From positions 1-22,481 of the IMG/VR virus record IMGVR_UViG_3300030107_005733: DNA of 22,481 bases. One strand, written 5' to 3'. Positions within the stretch are counted from its first letter, which is position 1; every line of letters starts with the position of its first letter. Made by a program: the position numbers and the translations under genes. The notes beneath the pieces are model-generated. The model worked only from the letters and a program-made list of their open reading frames with translations, made no database searches and was not told the origin of the DNA. Positions 7,278 to 14,929 of the stretch are shown in pieces. This stretch comes from a virus.

Positions 7278-7724
7278 TTATTTCCTACTCTCGTTAATAA
7301 GTGAAGAAATATTTTCTTTAACTTGATTATAGTTATCAACTAATTCTTTTTCTTTTATACGAACCATCGTATAGCCTTCTTTTTTTGCCAACCAATTTTT
7401 AGTTATATCGTTTTTCTTTGCCATCATACCAGCATAACTAGGTTTGTTCCCTATATCACCATGCCAATATGCTCCATCAACTTCTATCAAAACTTTATAA
7501 TCTATTAAACTAAAATCATAATATCTCCACCCTTGCATATATTTTAAAGGTTTTTCTCTCTCATACTCTATCTTTAATTCATCTAACATATCAGCAACAA
7601 TTCGTTCTAAACTAGACATTTCTTTTTTAGCTCGGTTCATTGGCGGATACTTTTGAGAATCGCTTAATTTTTGCCTTAACCTTTTTACTTTATTTTTATT
7701 ATATTTTGGTTTTTTCTTAGGCAT
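7278..7724 (-). CDS. PD-(D/E)XK / Vsr-like endonuclease
   Basis: The 148-residue product has a basic N-terminus (MPKKKPKYNKNKVKRLRQK) for DNA contact. A compact nuclease core follows: a helix with E40 (SSLERIVADMLDEL), D70 in YYDFSLIDY, E81-V-D83 in VLIEVDGAYWHGD with H88, and a helix with D106 and K109 before EGYTMVRIKEKEL. This is the pattern of the very-short-patch-repair / DUF559 / EDxHD group of PD-(D/E)XK nucleases, which includes mismatch nickases and free-standing homing endonucleases. Which activity applies cannot be decided here. AGAGGAAC sits just before the ATG, supporting this start although it overlaps the end of the upstream gene by 40 nt. It lies between small unknown genes, a common place for a mobile endonuclease. 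Confidence 0.7.
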   Translation of the reverse strand: MPKKKPKYNKNKVKRLRQKLSDSQKYPPMNRAKKEMSSLERIVADMLDELKIEYEREKPLKYMQGWRYYDFSLIDYKVLIEVDGAYWHGDIGNKPSYAGMMAKKNDITKNWLAKKEGYTMVRIKEKELVDNYNQVKENISSLINESRK

Positions 7725-7918
7725 TTAAGTTCCTCTAATTTTACAACTCTTATTCCTAAACCACTGTCTTCTTTACGAAGGTAAGCAATAATATCGTCAT
7801 CAACATATTGCCCCATAACTAAATCAAGCTGTCTCATAGAGTGAGCATCAACATAATCACTCCAAATATTTAAAACTCCGACACCTAATCCTATGCTCTC
7901 TTGTCTTGTTAAAGGCAT
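7685..7918 (-). CDS. Unknown small protein (77 aa)
   Basis: The 77-residue product has a hydrophobic N-terminal third and a mixed charged remainder, with no recognisable motif. A weak purine-rich ribosome-binding site (GAGAG) lies about 5 nt before the ATG. The last 13 codons overlap the start of the endonuclease gene in another frame and are lysine-rich there, so the natural end of this protein may have been extended when the endonuclease gene arrived. It starts 9 nt after the preceding gene ends. Confidence 0.55.
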   Translation of the reverse strand: MPLTRQESIGLGVGVLNIWSDYVDAHSMRQLDLVMGQYVDDDIIAYLRKEDSGLGIRVVKLEELKCLRKNQNIIKIK

Positions 7919-7927
7919 AATATCTCT

Positions 7928-8179
7928 CTATTTAACTTCATCCTCTCCATATACAGAGGTATACGGTGAACCTATATCTTTATTTTTTTCTTTATTTTCT
8001 AACTTCTCTATTCTCTCTTGTAACATTGCTATTGTAACTTCTAAATTTTGTGCATGTGTTCTGTATTGTGCCATCAAATTTTCAGTATCTACAACTCTTT
8101 TATGTATGGCAAATAATATTTCGTGCGGTTCGGCTTCCGCAGCCATGTTAACCTTTTCGGGAGTTAAAATATTACTCAT
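7928..8179 (-). CDS. Unknown small coiled-coil protein (83 aa)
   Basis: The product, beginning MSNILTPEKV, is 83 residues. Residues 20-65 form a likely coiled coil (ending MLQERIEKLENKEKNKD). I placed the start at ATG 8179 rather than an in-frame ATG ten codons upstream because ATGAGTAA overlaps the stop of the preceding gene, the same 8-nt overlap as at the next boundary, and GAAGG precedes it. No family is recognised. Confidence 0.6.
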   Translation of the reverse strand: MSNILTPEKVNMAAEAEPHEILFAIHKRVVDTENLMAQYRTHAQNLEVTIAMLQERIEKLENKEKNKDIGSPYTSVYGEDEVK

Positions 8180-8600
8180 CGCCTTCAAACCTTTCCTTAA
8201 AATAATCAAGCATATTAGTTATAACTTTATTGTCCTTTGATGTTTTTTTATTATCTTTATCACTCTCTTCTTCTGCCATTGCTGATTCTATTTTTTTACG
8301 ACTTTCTTGTATGTCCTCGTCCCAATTAGTTTTTTTTTGTTTTCCATCCAACCCTTCTGTTATTAATTCTGCAGAGTTTAGATAAGCGGCGTTCAAAAGA
8401 CAAAGGTCAGCACTAATATTTTCTAATAACTTCAAAATATTAAAACAACGAGAGTTGCCTAATGATGTAGATATTTCATCTTGAGATAAAGCTATATGTG
8501 TTGTTTTATCCAAAGATGTTAAATGTGTTTTTAACATATCTATCTCACCTAATAAACTTATAAAAACATCTAAATCTTCGGGTATAGAATCTTTATTCAT
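8172..8600 (-). CDS. Unknown protein (142 aa)
   Basis: This 142-residue protein is helical in its first 90 residues, then has a highly charged, probably disordered region (about 95-125, many Glu, Asp, Lys) and a short terminal helix MLDYFKERF. It has no membrane segment and only a few scattered cysteines. Its start ATGAATAA overlaps the stop of the upstream gene by 8 nt. I recognise no family. Confidence 0.62.
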   Translation of the reverse strand: MNKDSIPEDLDVFISLLGEIDMLKTHLTSLDKTTHIALSQDEISTSLGNSRCFNILKLLENISADLCLLNAAYLNSAELITEGLDGKQKKTNWDEDIQESRKKIESAMAEEESDKDNKKTSKDNKVITNMLDYFKERFEGDE

Positions 8601-8967
8601 CGTCTTTCTCTTCTTCTAAAACAATCAGCTTGATATCCTCTAATTGGCCTGCACTATTAAACTTAATATTAATATCGTAGTTACTTACTATACGAGCAAT
8701 ATTACCTCTACACTTATCAAACAAATAATAAAGCATCCTATTAAAGCCGTTGCTAGTTTCGTCCTTAACTGACGCGTCATAAATAGAATTAACAACAACC
8801 CAATTTTTAAAAGTATCATCTTGTGTTAAATCTTGATCAGTAAGACCCTGTGGAATTTTATCTCTTAATTTATCAGAGAGTTGCATTAAGTTATCTCTTA
8901 TGTATTCCACTCTATACTTTAATTTATCTTCTTCAATATCTATAATTTCTTCTACTTGTTCGCTCAT
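8593..8967 (-). CDS. Unknown acidic protein (124 aa) behind a structured leader
   Basis: This 124-residue acidic protein has a helical N-terminal half and a short alpha/beta C-terminal part ending in DIKLIVLEEEKDDE. I recognise no family. AAGGAG lies 5 nt before the ATG. The 110-nt leader immediately upstream contains a closed-stem RNA structure whose loop resembles this ribosome-binding site, so translation of this gene is the likely target of that control. It is first in a run of small overlapping genes reaching down to 7278. Confidence 0.65.
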   Translation of the reverse strand: MSEQVEEIIDIEEDKLKYRVEYIRDNLMQLSDKLRDKIPQGLTDQDLTQDDTFKNWVVVNSIYDASVKDETSNGFNRMLYYLFDKCRGNIARIVSNYDINIKFNSAGQLEDIKLIVLEEEKDDE

Positions 8968-8986
8968 AAAAACTCCTTTATTAAAA

Positions 8987-9068
8987 GGTTAGCTACATCT
9001 ATCTTTAAATTAATGTTGGATAAAAACCTTTATGGGAGAATCCAACTTAAAAATATTCGTAGCTAACC
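8987..9068 (-). promoter_or_regulatory. Structured leader RNA with ribosome-binding-site mimic
   Basis: On the minus strand GGTTAGCTAC (9068-9059) pairs perfectly with GTAGCTAACC (8996-8987), a 10-bp closing stem. Inside it GTTGGA (9046-9041) pairs with TCCAAC (9020-9015), with a further TTAA/TTAA pairing across one bulge. The 20-nt loop contains CTCC, complementary to the GGAG of the downstream Shine-Dalgarno. It also has ATAAAGG-TTTTTAT, a near copy of the true site ATAAAGGAGTTTTTATG just below the stem. This fits translational control by pseudoknot or by mimicry for an autoregulatory protein. It matches no riboswitch class I recognise. Confidence 0.55.
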
Positions 9069-9077
9069 CATATAAGC

Positions 9078-9698
9078 TTATAACCCATCTTTTCCAGCAA
9101 TTCTATCGTCTATACCATCTACACACAAAACATACCTTTTTAATTCTTTATCAATTTCATAAACATACAATTCTTTATCTTCTTTTTCTGAATCTAATAA
9201 ATCCATATCATCTTTTTCGTTTTCTTTAAAGTGATGCATAATATAAGGTATATTAAGTGGTATAAAAAAATCACGATCATTTGGATTGACTATCACTGTT
9301 TCCATAGGTGAGTTTACTAACTGTTGAGTTAACAAAATACCATTTTGTGACATAGAAACAGATGTGGTCGTATTGCTTTGCATAATCTGATTTATTTTTA
9401 ATAAGGTCATATTAACTAAAACTACTTTTGCTCCAAAGCTTCTATTAACCTGTTTTATAATACTACGGCGATTAATATAGTTATACGCTATATATTCATC
9501 AGTAAAAGCAACAATTGCTTTTTCCTCGTTACTTAACTGAACCGTATATAATTGATTACCTTCTATATTCCCAACAAACCACATATTAAAGTCTTCCTTA
9601 ATAAGTTTGTTGAAAATAATCTGAGCAGCTAATCGGCCAGGCTTATTTTCTATTTCTTCAATAGAAAGTTTTCTTAAATCTGGTTGTAAGGGTTCCAT
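9078..9698 (-). CDS. SseB-like domain protein, function unknown
   Basis: The 206-residue product begins with a short helical region. It then has a domain with strand WFVGNIEGNQLYTVQ, the segment AIVAFTDEYIAYNYI, a strand VVLVNMTLLKIN and VIVNPNDRDFFIPL. This order resembles the SseB N-terminal domain (value strand, 'FTd', 'NP..' loop), found in bacterial proteins of poorly known role. An acidic linker (EKDDMDLLDSEKEDKEL) precedes a final strand. The match is from memory of the family pattern and is tentative. GGAG lies 7 nt before the ATG, directly below the hairpin at 9710-9730, and the gene follows the polymerase gene after 37 nt. Confidence 0.62.
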   Translation of the reverse strand: MEPLQPDLRKLSIEEIENKPGRLAAQIIFNKLIKEDFNMWFVGNIEGNQLYTVQLSNEEKAIVAFTDEYIAYNYINRRSIIKQVNRSFGAKVVLVNMTLLKINQIMQSNTTTSVSMSQNGILLTQQLVNSPMETVIVNPNDRDFFIPLNIPYIMHHFKENEKDDMDLLDSEKEDKELYVYEIDKELKRYVLCVDGIDDRIAGKDGL

Positions 9699-9709
9699 AA
9701 AATTTCTCC

Positions 9710-9730
9710 GTTGATATAATAAATATCAAC
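9710..9730 (-). promoter_or_regulatory. Perfect AT-rich hairpin before the SseB-like gene
   Basis: GTTGATAT (9710-9717) and ATATCAAC (9723-9730) form a perfect 8-bp stem with a 5-nt loop between the polymerase stop and the Shine-Dalgarno of the next gene. It has no U-run, so it is not a typical terminator; it could be an operator, an RNA-processing site or an mRNA 3'-end stabiliser. Confidence 0.45.
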
Positions 9731-9735
9731 TTGCA

Positions 9736-12700
9736 TTAGTATAACTCTTCTTGTAATTTTAATAGATTATCCTCGCTCAATAAACTATTTCTATCCCAAG
9801 CTAAACTTCTACCGAAATTGTCAGATTGGAGTTTCACAGCGATGATTTTGCCAGGAATCAAATCATCTTCACAGTATTGTAATTTATTGTGCCACACCCT
9901 AAAACTACTACCATCCTCTGCTCTAACATTAGCGTATGGTTTACCCTTCTTTGTTTTTAACATCTCTACCGTACTAATCTTTGTCCAAAAATATGGTGAG
10001 TTCTCATCGTCTTCATTATACTCAGATATGTGTGATAGGTCTAATTTACTAACAACCTGCTTCATCATTTCTATCCGCTTAGTGTTTTCTGAGACTCTAA
10101 AGCCGATGCTCTCCAACTCAAAAGAGATCAACTCTTTCTCAGTGTATTCTTCTTCTGCGTTAATGTGAAATACATCCATAAGCCTATCAATCTTTTTACT
10201 ATTGATAAGGTCATCAAAAACAATACTATCATCATCAAATATTTTAACCATTAACTCTTTAAACTTCTTTTTGGTCTGTAACGAAAACTGATTGAATACA
10301 TCGGTAATATCACACAACGCCTTTCTACTAAACGTCTTGCCACAAAGCACCATTTCATCAAACAAACCTAACTTAATAAGCATGTGTAAGGCTTTATGTG
10401 GAATCATCTTAAGTTCCAAATTATCGCGATAGAACTCTGTAAAATCCAACCATCCACTTCCAGGCCGAGCCTTCTCTATTTTGTTCAACACACTATCGCC
10501 TAAACCTTTAATGTTCTTTATACCGATAGTGATGTTTTCTTCGCTAACGGAAAAACCTTTTGAGAAAGTATTGATATCGCCCAAACTGACTAGTGGTTCA
10601 TCTAACAACCTTCTACCCATCGTCAAACCTAATGCGATTTCTTCATGCTCACCAAGATGGTCGTTCAACATAACTTCAGTAAACTCAGCAGGGTGCTTGG
10701 CCTTGAAATAACTAGTCCAGTAAGCGAGAATACTATAGCTAATAGCGTGAGACTTGTTGAACAAATACCCTGCGTTGTCAATCAACTTCTTTGCAACCGC
10801 TCGTGTTTCTTCTACAGAGAGAACCATCTTATCGGGGTATGCGAATAAGTTTTCTTCCAAATACTCATTACACTTTTTATGATCCATACTTTCGGCAAGT
10901 TTTCTCAAGATATCGCCTTGACCAAAGTTCAACCCAAGCAAGTTAAACATCTGAATGAATTGCTCTTGGTAAATCATAATGTTTTCAGTGGGCTTCAAAA
11001 TATCATCAAACAAAGGGTGATGATCGTTTGTTGATTCTTCTTGTCCATTACGTCTACGTAGAAACGCTTCTGTAGCACCTAACTTAATAACGCCAGGACG
11101 GTAGATCGCATTGACAGCAGCAATATCTTCTACATTTCTTGGAACCATCTTCTGTAAACAACGAGTTATGTTTGCTCCACCAAACTGAAACACACCATAC
11201 GTATCACCTTCACACAACAAGTCATACGCCTTATCATAATACTTTTGTTCTTCTTCATCCAATAGATCTCTATCAATTGGCATTGTGTAAATATCCTCAA
11301 TGGACATACCAACCTTCTTCATCACTTCCATAACTACGGATAAAGTGGAAAGACCCAACATATCAATCTTGAGAAACTTCATCTTGGCCAATTCATCTAT
11401 CTGCCACTCAGTAACCAAATCACCTTCTTTAGACTTACGTAACGGCATAACGTCATAGAGTGGTTGTGATGATATAATCACACCGCCGCCTGCAATCGTT
11501 TGGTTTCGTAGATTACCAATAAGTGTATCAATAGTTGTGATAAAGTCTTCGGCTTCGGTTGGTTCCAACGATGATATAAACCCTTTAACATCCTTGTTAC
11601 TGTTCATTAATTCAGTAAACGTAGTCAAATCTTTGTTTAGTGAAATATGCCCACTAATCGTTTTCGCAATCTTGTTAGAAAGTTTGAAGTCAATGCCTTT
11701 GTCTTTCGCCAAATCACGAAATAAAGTATTAACAGAATAACGGGTATAGGCAGCAACAGAAGCAATATTAGCATCGCCCCACTTGGAGGCCACGTAGTTT
11801 TTAACATCTGGTCTACGGTTGTCTTGAAAGTCATTATCAATGTCAGGCTCCTTAATTCGTTCGGGATTCATAAACCTTTCAAAGAATAGGTCATACTTAA
11901 TTGGGTTAAGATGCGTAATACCTAACAGCCAACAAATCAACGAACCACTTGCACTACCACGGCCGGGAGACATGAGTATATCGTTTTCATATGCCCATTG
12001 TGTAAAGTCATTTGTTATAAGAAAGTAATCTACGTAACCTTTATCAGCAATCAACTCCAACTCTGTTTTCAACCGCTCAACATATTTAGAAATTTCATCT
12101 TCGGGAATAAGATTACTCTTTACCTTACTTTCCATACCTTTTTTCAATAGGTCTAAAATATAGGTCTTACTATCCTTAAAACCATTTGGAACATCAAACT
12201 TAGGTTCCTTCAAAGTATCAACATCAAGCTGTGCATTGCAACGACTAGCTATGTGTTTTGTAGACTCTATACCCTCATATAAATATTCATCACTAATGAT
12301 ATCACCCATACCTGCGTCATACCACTTTTGTATCATCTCATCCTCTGTGGCGAAGTGTAGTTTGTCTATACCTGCTTCATCAAACTTACCATCAGTATTA
12401 AGTCGCCATAAAAAGTTGTGAGTCTCATGGTGGTCTTGTTCTACATAGTGAACATCATTAGCTAACAGTGTCTTTACGTCATACTTCTTTCTAAACATCT
12501 CAATAAGAACTTGGTTGTATTCTCGTTGAGAATCTAAGGCATGTGGGTGTAGTTCAATGAAAAAACGATCTTTACCGAAAACCTCAAGCATATCTTCAAA
12601 CCACACACTCATGTCATCAATCTTCTTACTCTGTAACATTCTCGCCATGGGAGAGATGACGCATGTAGTTGTCGCAATAACACCTTTGTTATACTTCCTT

Positions 12701-13137
12701 AACAGAGGAATGTCTATGGTTGGTTTACCATAAAAGCCTGACATATTAGCATGGTAATTAAGCCTATATATATTCTCCAACCCCTCGTTAGTTTCCGCTA
12801 GTAACAATAGGTGTGATTTACGAAGTCGTAGCTTGTTAGCCTCTCTCACCTCTGTGGGCGTAAGACCCTCCTTTTCTTGATCGGTAAGACCTCGTAAGGT
12901 GCGGTCTGTTGTAAAGTAAAACTCGTTACCATATATGATCTTTGTTCCTGTTGGCTGACTTGCTTGATGAAAAGCAAAATGACTAGCACAACTGCCGTGT
13001 TCAGTTACCGCAAGTGCTCCGTGTCCTATATTAGCAGCTTTCTCACAATAATCTACGGGTTTACCTACACCATCTTGTAGTGAACCAAAAGAAGAGTGTA
13101 GGTGTAAATGGGTGAAACTATCTATCTTGTCTTGCAT
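9736..13137 (-). CDS. dnaE: DNA polymerase III alpha subunit (DnaE type) with intact-looking PHP domain
   Basis: This 1133-residue protein is the replicative polymerase. The N-terminal PHP domain (1-235) carries H12, H14, D22, H47, E72, H109, C159, D228 and H230, the full set of nine metal ligands expected for an active PHP exonuclease. The palm holds GRGSASGS (391-398), the catalytic pair D433/D435 in EPDIDNDFQ, and D591 in FLKIDMLGL. The finger region has KSHAISYSILAYWTSYF. Helix-hairpin-helix (IKNIKGLGDSVL) and a C-terminal OB fold (about 1050-1110) follow. Most T4-like or T7-like phages use family B or A polymerases, so a DnaE enzyme is notable. No separate epsilon-type proofreader is in this window. 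AAGGAG lies 4-5 nt before the ATG and the gene has its own promoter at 13164-13192. No clear clamp-binding peptide is evident. Confidence 0.95.
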   Translation of the reverse strand: MQDKIDSFTHLHLHSSFGSLQDGVGKPVDYCEKAANIGHGALAVTEHGSCASHFAFHQASQPTGTKIIYGNEFYFTTDRTLRGLTDQEKEGLTPTEVREANKLRLRKSHLLLLAETNEGLENIYRLNYHANMSGFYGKPTIDIPLLRKYNKGVIATTTCVISPMARMLQSKKIDDMSVWFEDMLEVFGKDRFFIELHPHALDSQREYNQVLIEMFRKKYDVKTLLANDVHYVEQDHHETHNFLWRLNTDGKFDEAGIDKLHFATEDEMIQKWYDAGMGDIISDEYLYEGIESTKHIASRCNAQLDVDTLKEPKFDVPNGFKDSKTYILDLLKKGMESKVKSNLIPEDEISKYVERLKTELELIADKGYVDYFLITNDFTQWAYENDILMSPGRGSASGSLICWLLGITHLNPIKYDLFFERFMNPERIKEPDIDNDFQDNRRPDVKNYVASKWGDANIASVAAYTRYSVNTLFRDLAKDKGIDFKLSNKIAKTISGHISLNKDLTTFTELMNSNKDVKGFISSLEPTEAEDFITTIDTLIGNLRNQTIAGGGVIISSQPLYDVMPLRKSKEGDLVTEWQIDELAKMKFLKIDMLGLSTLSVVMEVMKKVGMSIEDIYTMPIDRDLLDEEEQKYYDKAYDLLCEGDTYGVFQFGGANITRCLQKMVPRNVEDIAAVNAIYRPGVIKLGATEAFLRRRNGQEESTNDHHPLFDDILKPTENIMIYQEQFIQMFNLLGLNFGQGDILRKLAESMDHKKCNEYLEENLFAYPDKMVLSVEETRAVAKKLIDNAGYLFNKSHAISYSILAYWTSYFKAKHPAEFTEVMLNDHLGEHEEIALGLTMGRRLLDEPLVSLGDINTFSKGFSVSEENITIGIKNIKGLGDSVLNKIEKARPGSGWLDFTEFYRDNLELKMIPHKALHMLIKLGLFDEMVLCGKTFSRKALCDITDVFNQFSLQTKKKFKELMVKIFDDDSIVFDDLINSKKIDRLMDVFHINAEEEYTEKELISFELESIGFRVSENTKRIEMMKQVVSKLDLSHISEYNEDDENSPYFWTKISTVEMLKTKKGKPYANVRAEDGSSFRVWHNKLQYCEDDLIPGKIIAVKLQSDNFGRSLAWDRNSLLSEDNLLKLQEELY

Positions 13138-13163
13138 AATTCTCCTTAAAAGTTATATATAAT

Positions 13164-13192
13164 AATATAACCAATACTGCCCGTTTTGTCAA
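13164..13192 (-). promoter_or_regulatory. Sigma70-type promoter for the DNA polymerase gene
   Basis: The minus strand has TTGACA (13192-13187), 17 nt, then TATATT (13169-13164) preceded by TTGGT. The TGA stop of the upstream gene lies within the -35 box. The predicted start near 13157 gives a leader of about 20 nt before the polymerase ATG. Confidence 0.8.
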
Positions 13193-13692
13193 GTGTTTTG
13201 TTCAACATCATACCATTTTGGTTTAGTGGCTTCATCCTTCCATACAGCAATGTTTTTCTTTTCTGTTTGGTAATACTTTCTATAAGCGGCGATACTATCA
13301 CCCTCTACCTTACAGTATGGGGGCATACATTGTGGTGGTTGAGTGAAATCGCCGTAGGGTAAATTTTTTGGTAAGTGACTAAGGGCGTGTGCAAACTTAG
13401 TATCACATAGATGTATCTTATCATATCGGGATGCGTATTCTTCACATAGTCCAATAAAGTGACGATACAACCAACTATAATTTTCTGATGTTTTTCTAGC
13501 CCAAATAGTAGACGGGTGATTTTTGTAAGCTGCTCTATATATAGGTTGACCTGCTACCACATCTGCGTTATCAAGAACCCTATGAGCCGTACACAACATC
13601 TGTGCAGACTCTAAGGGCATCTTGACAACATGCTTATCTAATAAGTTGGAGGCAGCTACGGTAGGGTTTGGGTCTACATAAAATATATTGAT
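13189..13692 (-). CDS. Conserved marine-phage protein of unknown function, apparent AUC start
   Basis: Translation upstream of the first ATG (13620) stays open and gives INIFYVDPNPTVAASNLLDKH then VVKMPLESAQMLCTAHRVLD. This matches my memory of the N-terminus (MNIF..D..P, DKHVVKM..ES.Q.L..AHR) of a protein common in marine T4-like phages. The coding region therefore starts upstream, but there is no ATG, GTG or TTG between the in-frame TAA at 13710-13708 and ATG 13620. AGGAG precedes two consecutive ATC codons (13695 and 13692) by 5 and 8 nt; I take ATC 13692 as the start (167 aa). Later conserved-looking parts are NHPSTIWAR, YSWLYRHFIGLCEEY and KVEGDSIAAYRKYY. The function is unknown; it is a soluble protein rich in His, Trp and Tyr. 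Its stop overlaps the polymerase promoter. Confidence 0.75.
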   Translation of the reverse strand: MNIFYVDPNPTVAASNLLDKHVVKMPLESAQMLCTAHRVLDNADVVAGQPIYRAAYKNHPSTIWARKTSENYSWLYRHFIGLCEEYASRYDKIHLCDTKFAHALSHLPKNLPYGDFTQPPQCMPPYCKVEGDSIAAYRKYYQTEKKNIAVWKDEATKPKWYDVEQNT

Positions 13693-13722
13693 GATAAAAT
13701 CTCCTGTTTAAAATGTTTATAT

Positions 13723-13751
13723 AATATACGAAACTTTATCTAATTTGTCAA
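13723..13751 (-). promoter_or_regulatory. Sigma70-type promoter for the conserved phage protein gene
   Basis: TTGACA (13751-13746), 17-nt spacer, TATATT (13728-13723) on the minus strand, starting 4 nt beyond the stop of the ParB-like gene. The predicted start near 13716 leaves a leader of about 24 nt before the proposed ATC start. Confidence 0.8.
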
Positions 13752-13752
13752 G
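13723..13752. repeat. 30-bp direct repeat, copy 1 (promoter repeat)
   Basis: These 30 bases are identical to 14930-14959 in the same orientation. The two copies bracket the ParB-like gene and each contains a complete promoter, including the non-conserved spacer, so the identity goes beyond shared promoter boxes. Confidence 0.9.
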
Positions 13753-13755
13753 ACC

Positions 13756-14880
13756 TTACCTGTTGGGGTTATCTGTTAAAAAATCACTTAATGAAACAAA
13801 TAAAACACCTTTATCAATTTCATTTGTCATATCTTGAGGCACCCAACCTAAAAATTTTATTTGATCATCAATGGTTTTTTCTGCCTCTTTTCTATTTAAC
13901 TTATTGCTTCTCATAATAATATTAATAGCAATAGACCTGTACTTTTTAAACTTATCATATTGCTGTTGGCGTTTATCTCTAAGGAAAGAGGGTGCTGATA
14001 CTGTATCCTTGACAACAGATGCTATCTCCATCTTCATTGATGGGTCTTCTAAAACCTTAAAAAAATCTCTCATAAGGTAAGAATCAAATTCTGAAGTTTT
14101 GCCAAAATAAACCCTTTGTACTATACCATTTTCATTTGTTAATCGTTTTGAACTTTCAAACCCCTTTACTGAGTATTCACCCCAACCAATTATATCACGA
14201 GCATTATTAACAGCATTCCGTAATTTACTTTCGGAAAATGACATGATATGTTCTGCCACCACTTTTTTTTCAATTTGTTTGAATACCTTTTTTGCAACTC
14301 CGTCCTTTTGAGAGTCACTTCCAAAATTAGGAGCACATCGTTCAATTTCATTTAAAATTTCGGTTTTATCATGCTTAAGTCGCCCACTTGCGTTAAGTTT
14401 GAGCAAACTCTCAATTAAATCGTTTTCTGTGTTTTTGAATGCACTGCCGTGATCGTTCACAGACATTTGAAATTTTATTTCGGCAGCCTTGCTTTCAAAT
14501 CTAAAAACGTCCATCGGCCACATAGCTTCTGGTTGCTGTCGAACTATTTCTCTAAATTTTTCACCTCTAGCGAATCCACTAGACATTCTCGGACCGCTAG
14601 GTTCCATAACAACTTGAGGTATCATACATTCTGGTCTAAACCCCTTTGTCTTTAAATCACGGCCAATTTCACTAACCCTTTTATCAAGATTATCATCAGA
14701 TCTTATCTGATCTTGTTCGTAAATCAGAATATCTTTTAAGTAAAAAAATTCCATTCCAAGATGTTCTACACCTTCTATTTTATGTTCGTCACGAGCTGGC
14801 GGTTGCCAAGAATTGAAAGTATAGTTTTTCATTTCCCACCACTCTTTTGTATACTCGTTGCTTATTACTAATTGATTCAT
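13756..14880 (-). CDS. ParB-like nuclease-domain protein (tentative), repeat-flanked
   Basis: The 374-residue product has a region at about 50-145 that follows the ParB N-terminal pattern. It has 'IRSDDNLDKRVSEIGRDLKTKG', here split as IRSDDNLDKR and VSEIGRDLKTKGFRPE, then a strand IPQVVMEP, the turn SSGFARGEKF in the place of the ParB GERR/GHRR box, and a helix running to KAAEIKFQMSVND. The remaining 230 residues are helical and basic and I do not recognise them. ParB-like domains in phages bind or cut DNA or act as CTP switches; the activity here is unknown. The gene lies between two identical 30-bp repeats, each a promoter, so it looks like an exchangeable cassette. GGAGGAATAAGG precedes ATG 14880. 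Confidence 0.7.
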   Translation of the reverse strand: MNQLVISNEYTKEWWEMKNYTFNSWQPPARDEHKIEGVEHLGMEFFYLKDILIYEQDQIRSDDNLDKRVSEIGRDLKTKGFRPECMIPQVVMEPSGPRMSSGFARGEKFREIVRQQPEAMWPMDVFRFESKAAEIKFQMSVNDHGSAFKNTENDLIESLLKLNASGRLKHDKTEILNEIERCAPNFGSDSQKDGVAKKVFKQIEKKVVAEHIMSFSESKLRNAVNNARDIIGWGEYSVKGFESSKRLTNENGIVQRVYFGKTSEFDSYLMRDFFKVLEDPSMKMEIASVVKDTVSAPSFLRDKRQQQYDKFKKYRSIAINIIMRSNKLNRKEAEKTIDDQIKFLGWVPQDMTNEIDKGVLFVSLSDFLTDNPNR

Positions 14881-14929
14881 AAACCTTATTCCTCCGTGGA
14901 ATGTTTTGAATTAAATTCATTATGTTTAC

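Noticed and set aside
7893-8240. 115-codon plus-strand frame with hydrophobic stretches
   Set aside because: It is antisense to three tightly overlapping minus-strand genes with plausible ribosome-binding sites; it would be the only plus-strand gene.
9818-12421. Several 60-116 codon frames on the plus strand and one on the minus strand across the polymerase gene
   Set aside because: They are antisense or out-of-frame shadows of a gene with intact catalytic motifs along its length.
13189-13692. Pyrimidine-dimer DNA glycosylase (DenV-like)
   Set aside because: Similar size and phage context, but I cannot match DenV's N-terminal catalytic Thr and surrounding motif, so no function is assigned.
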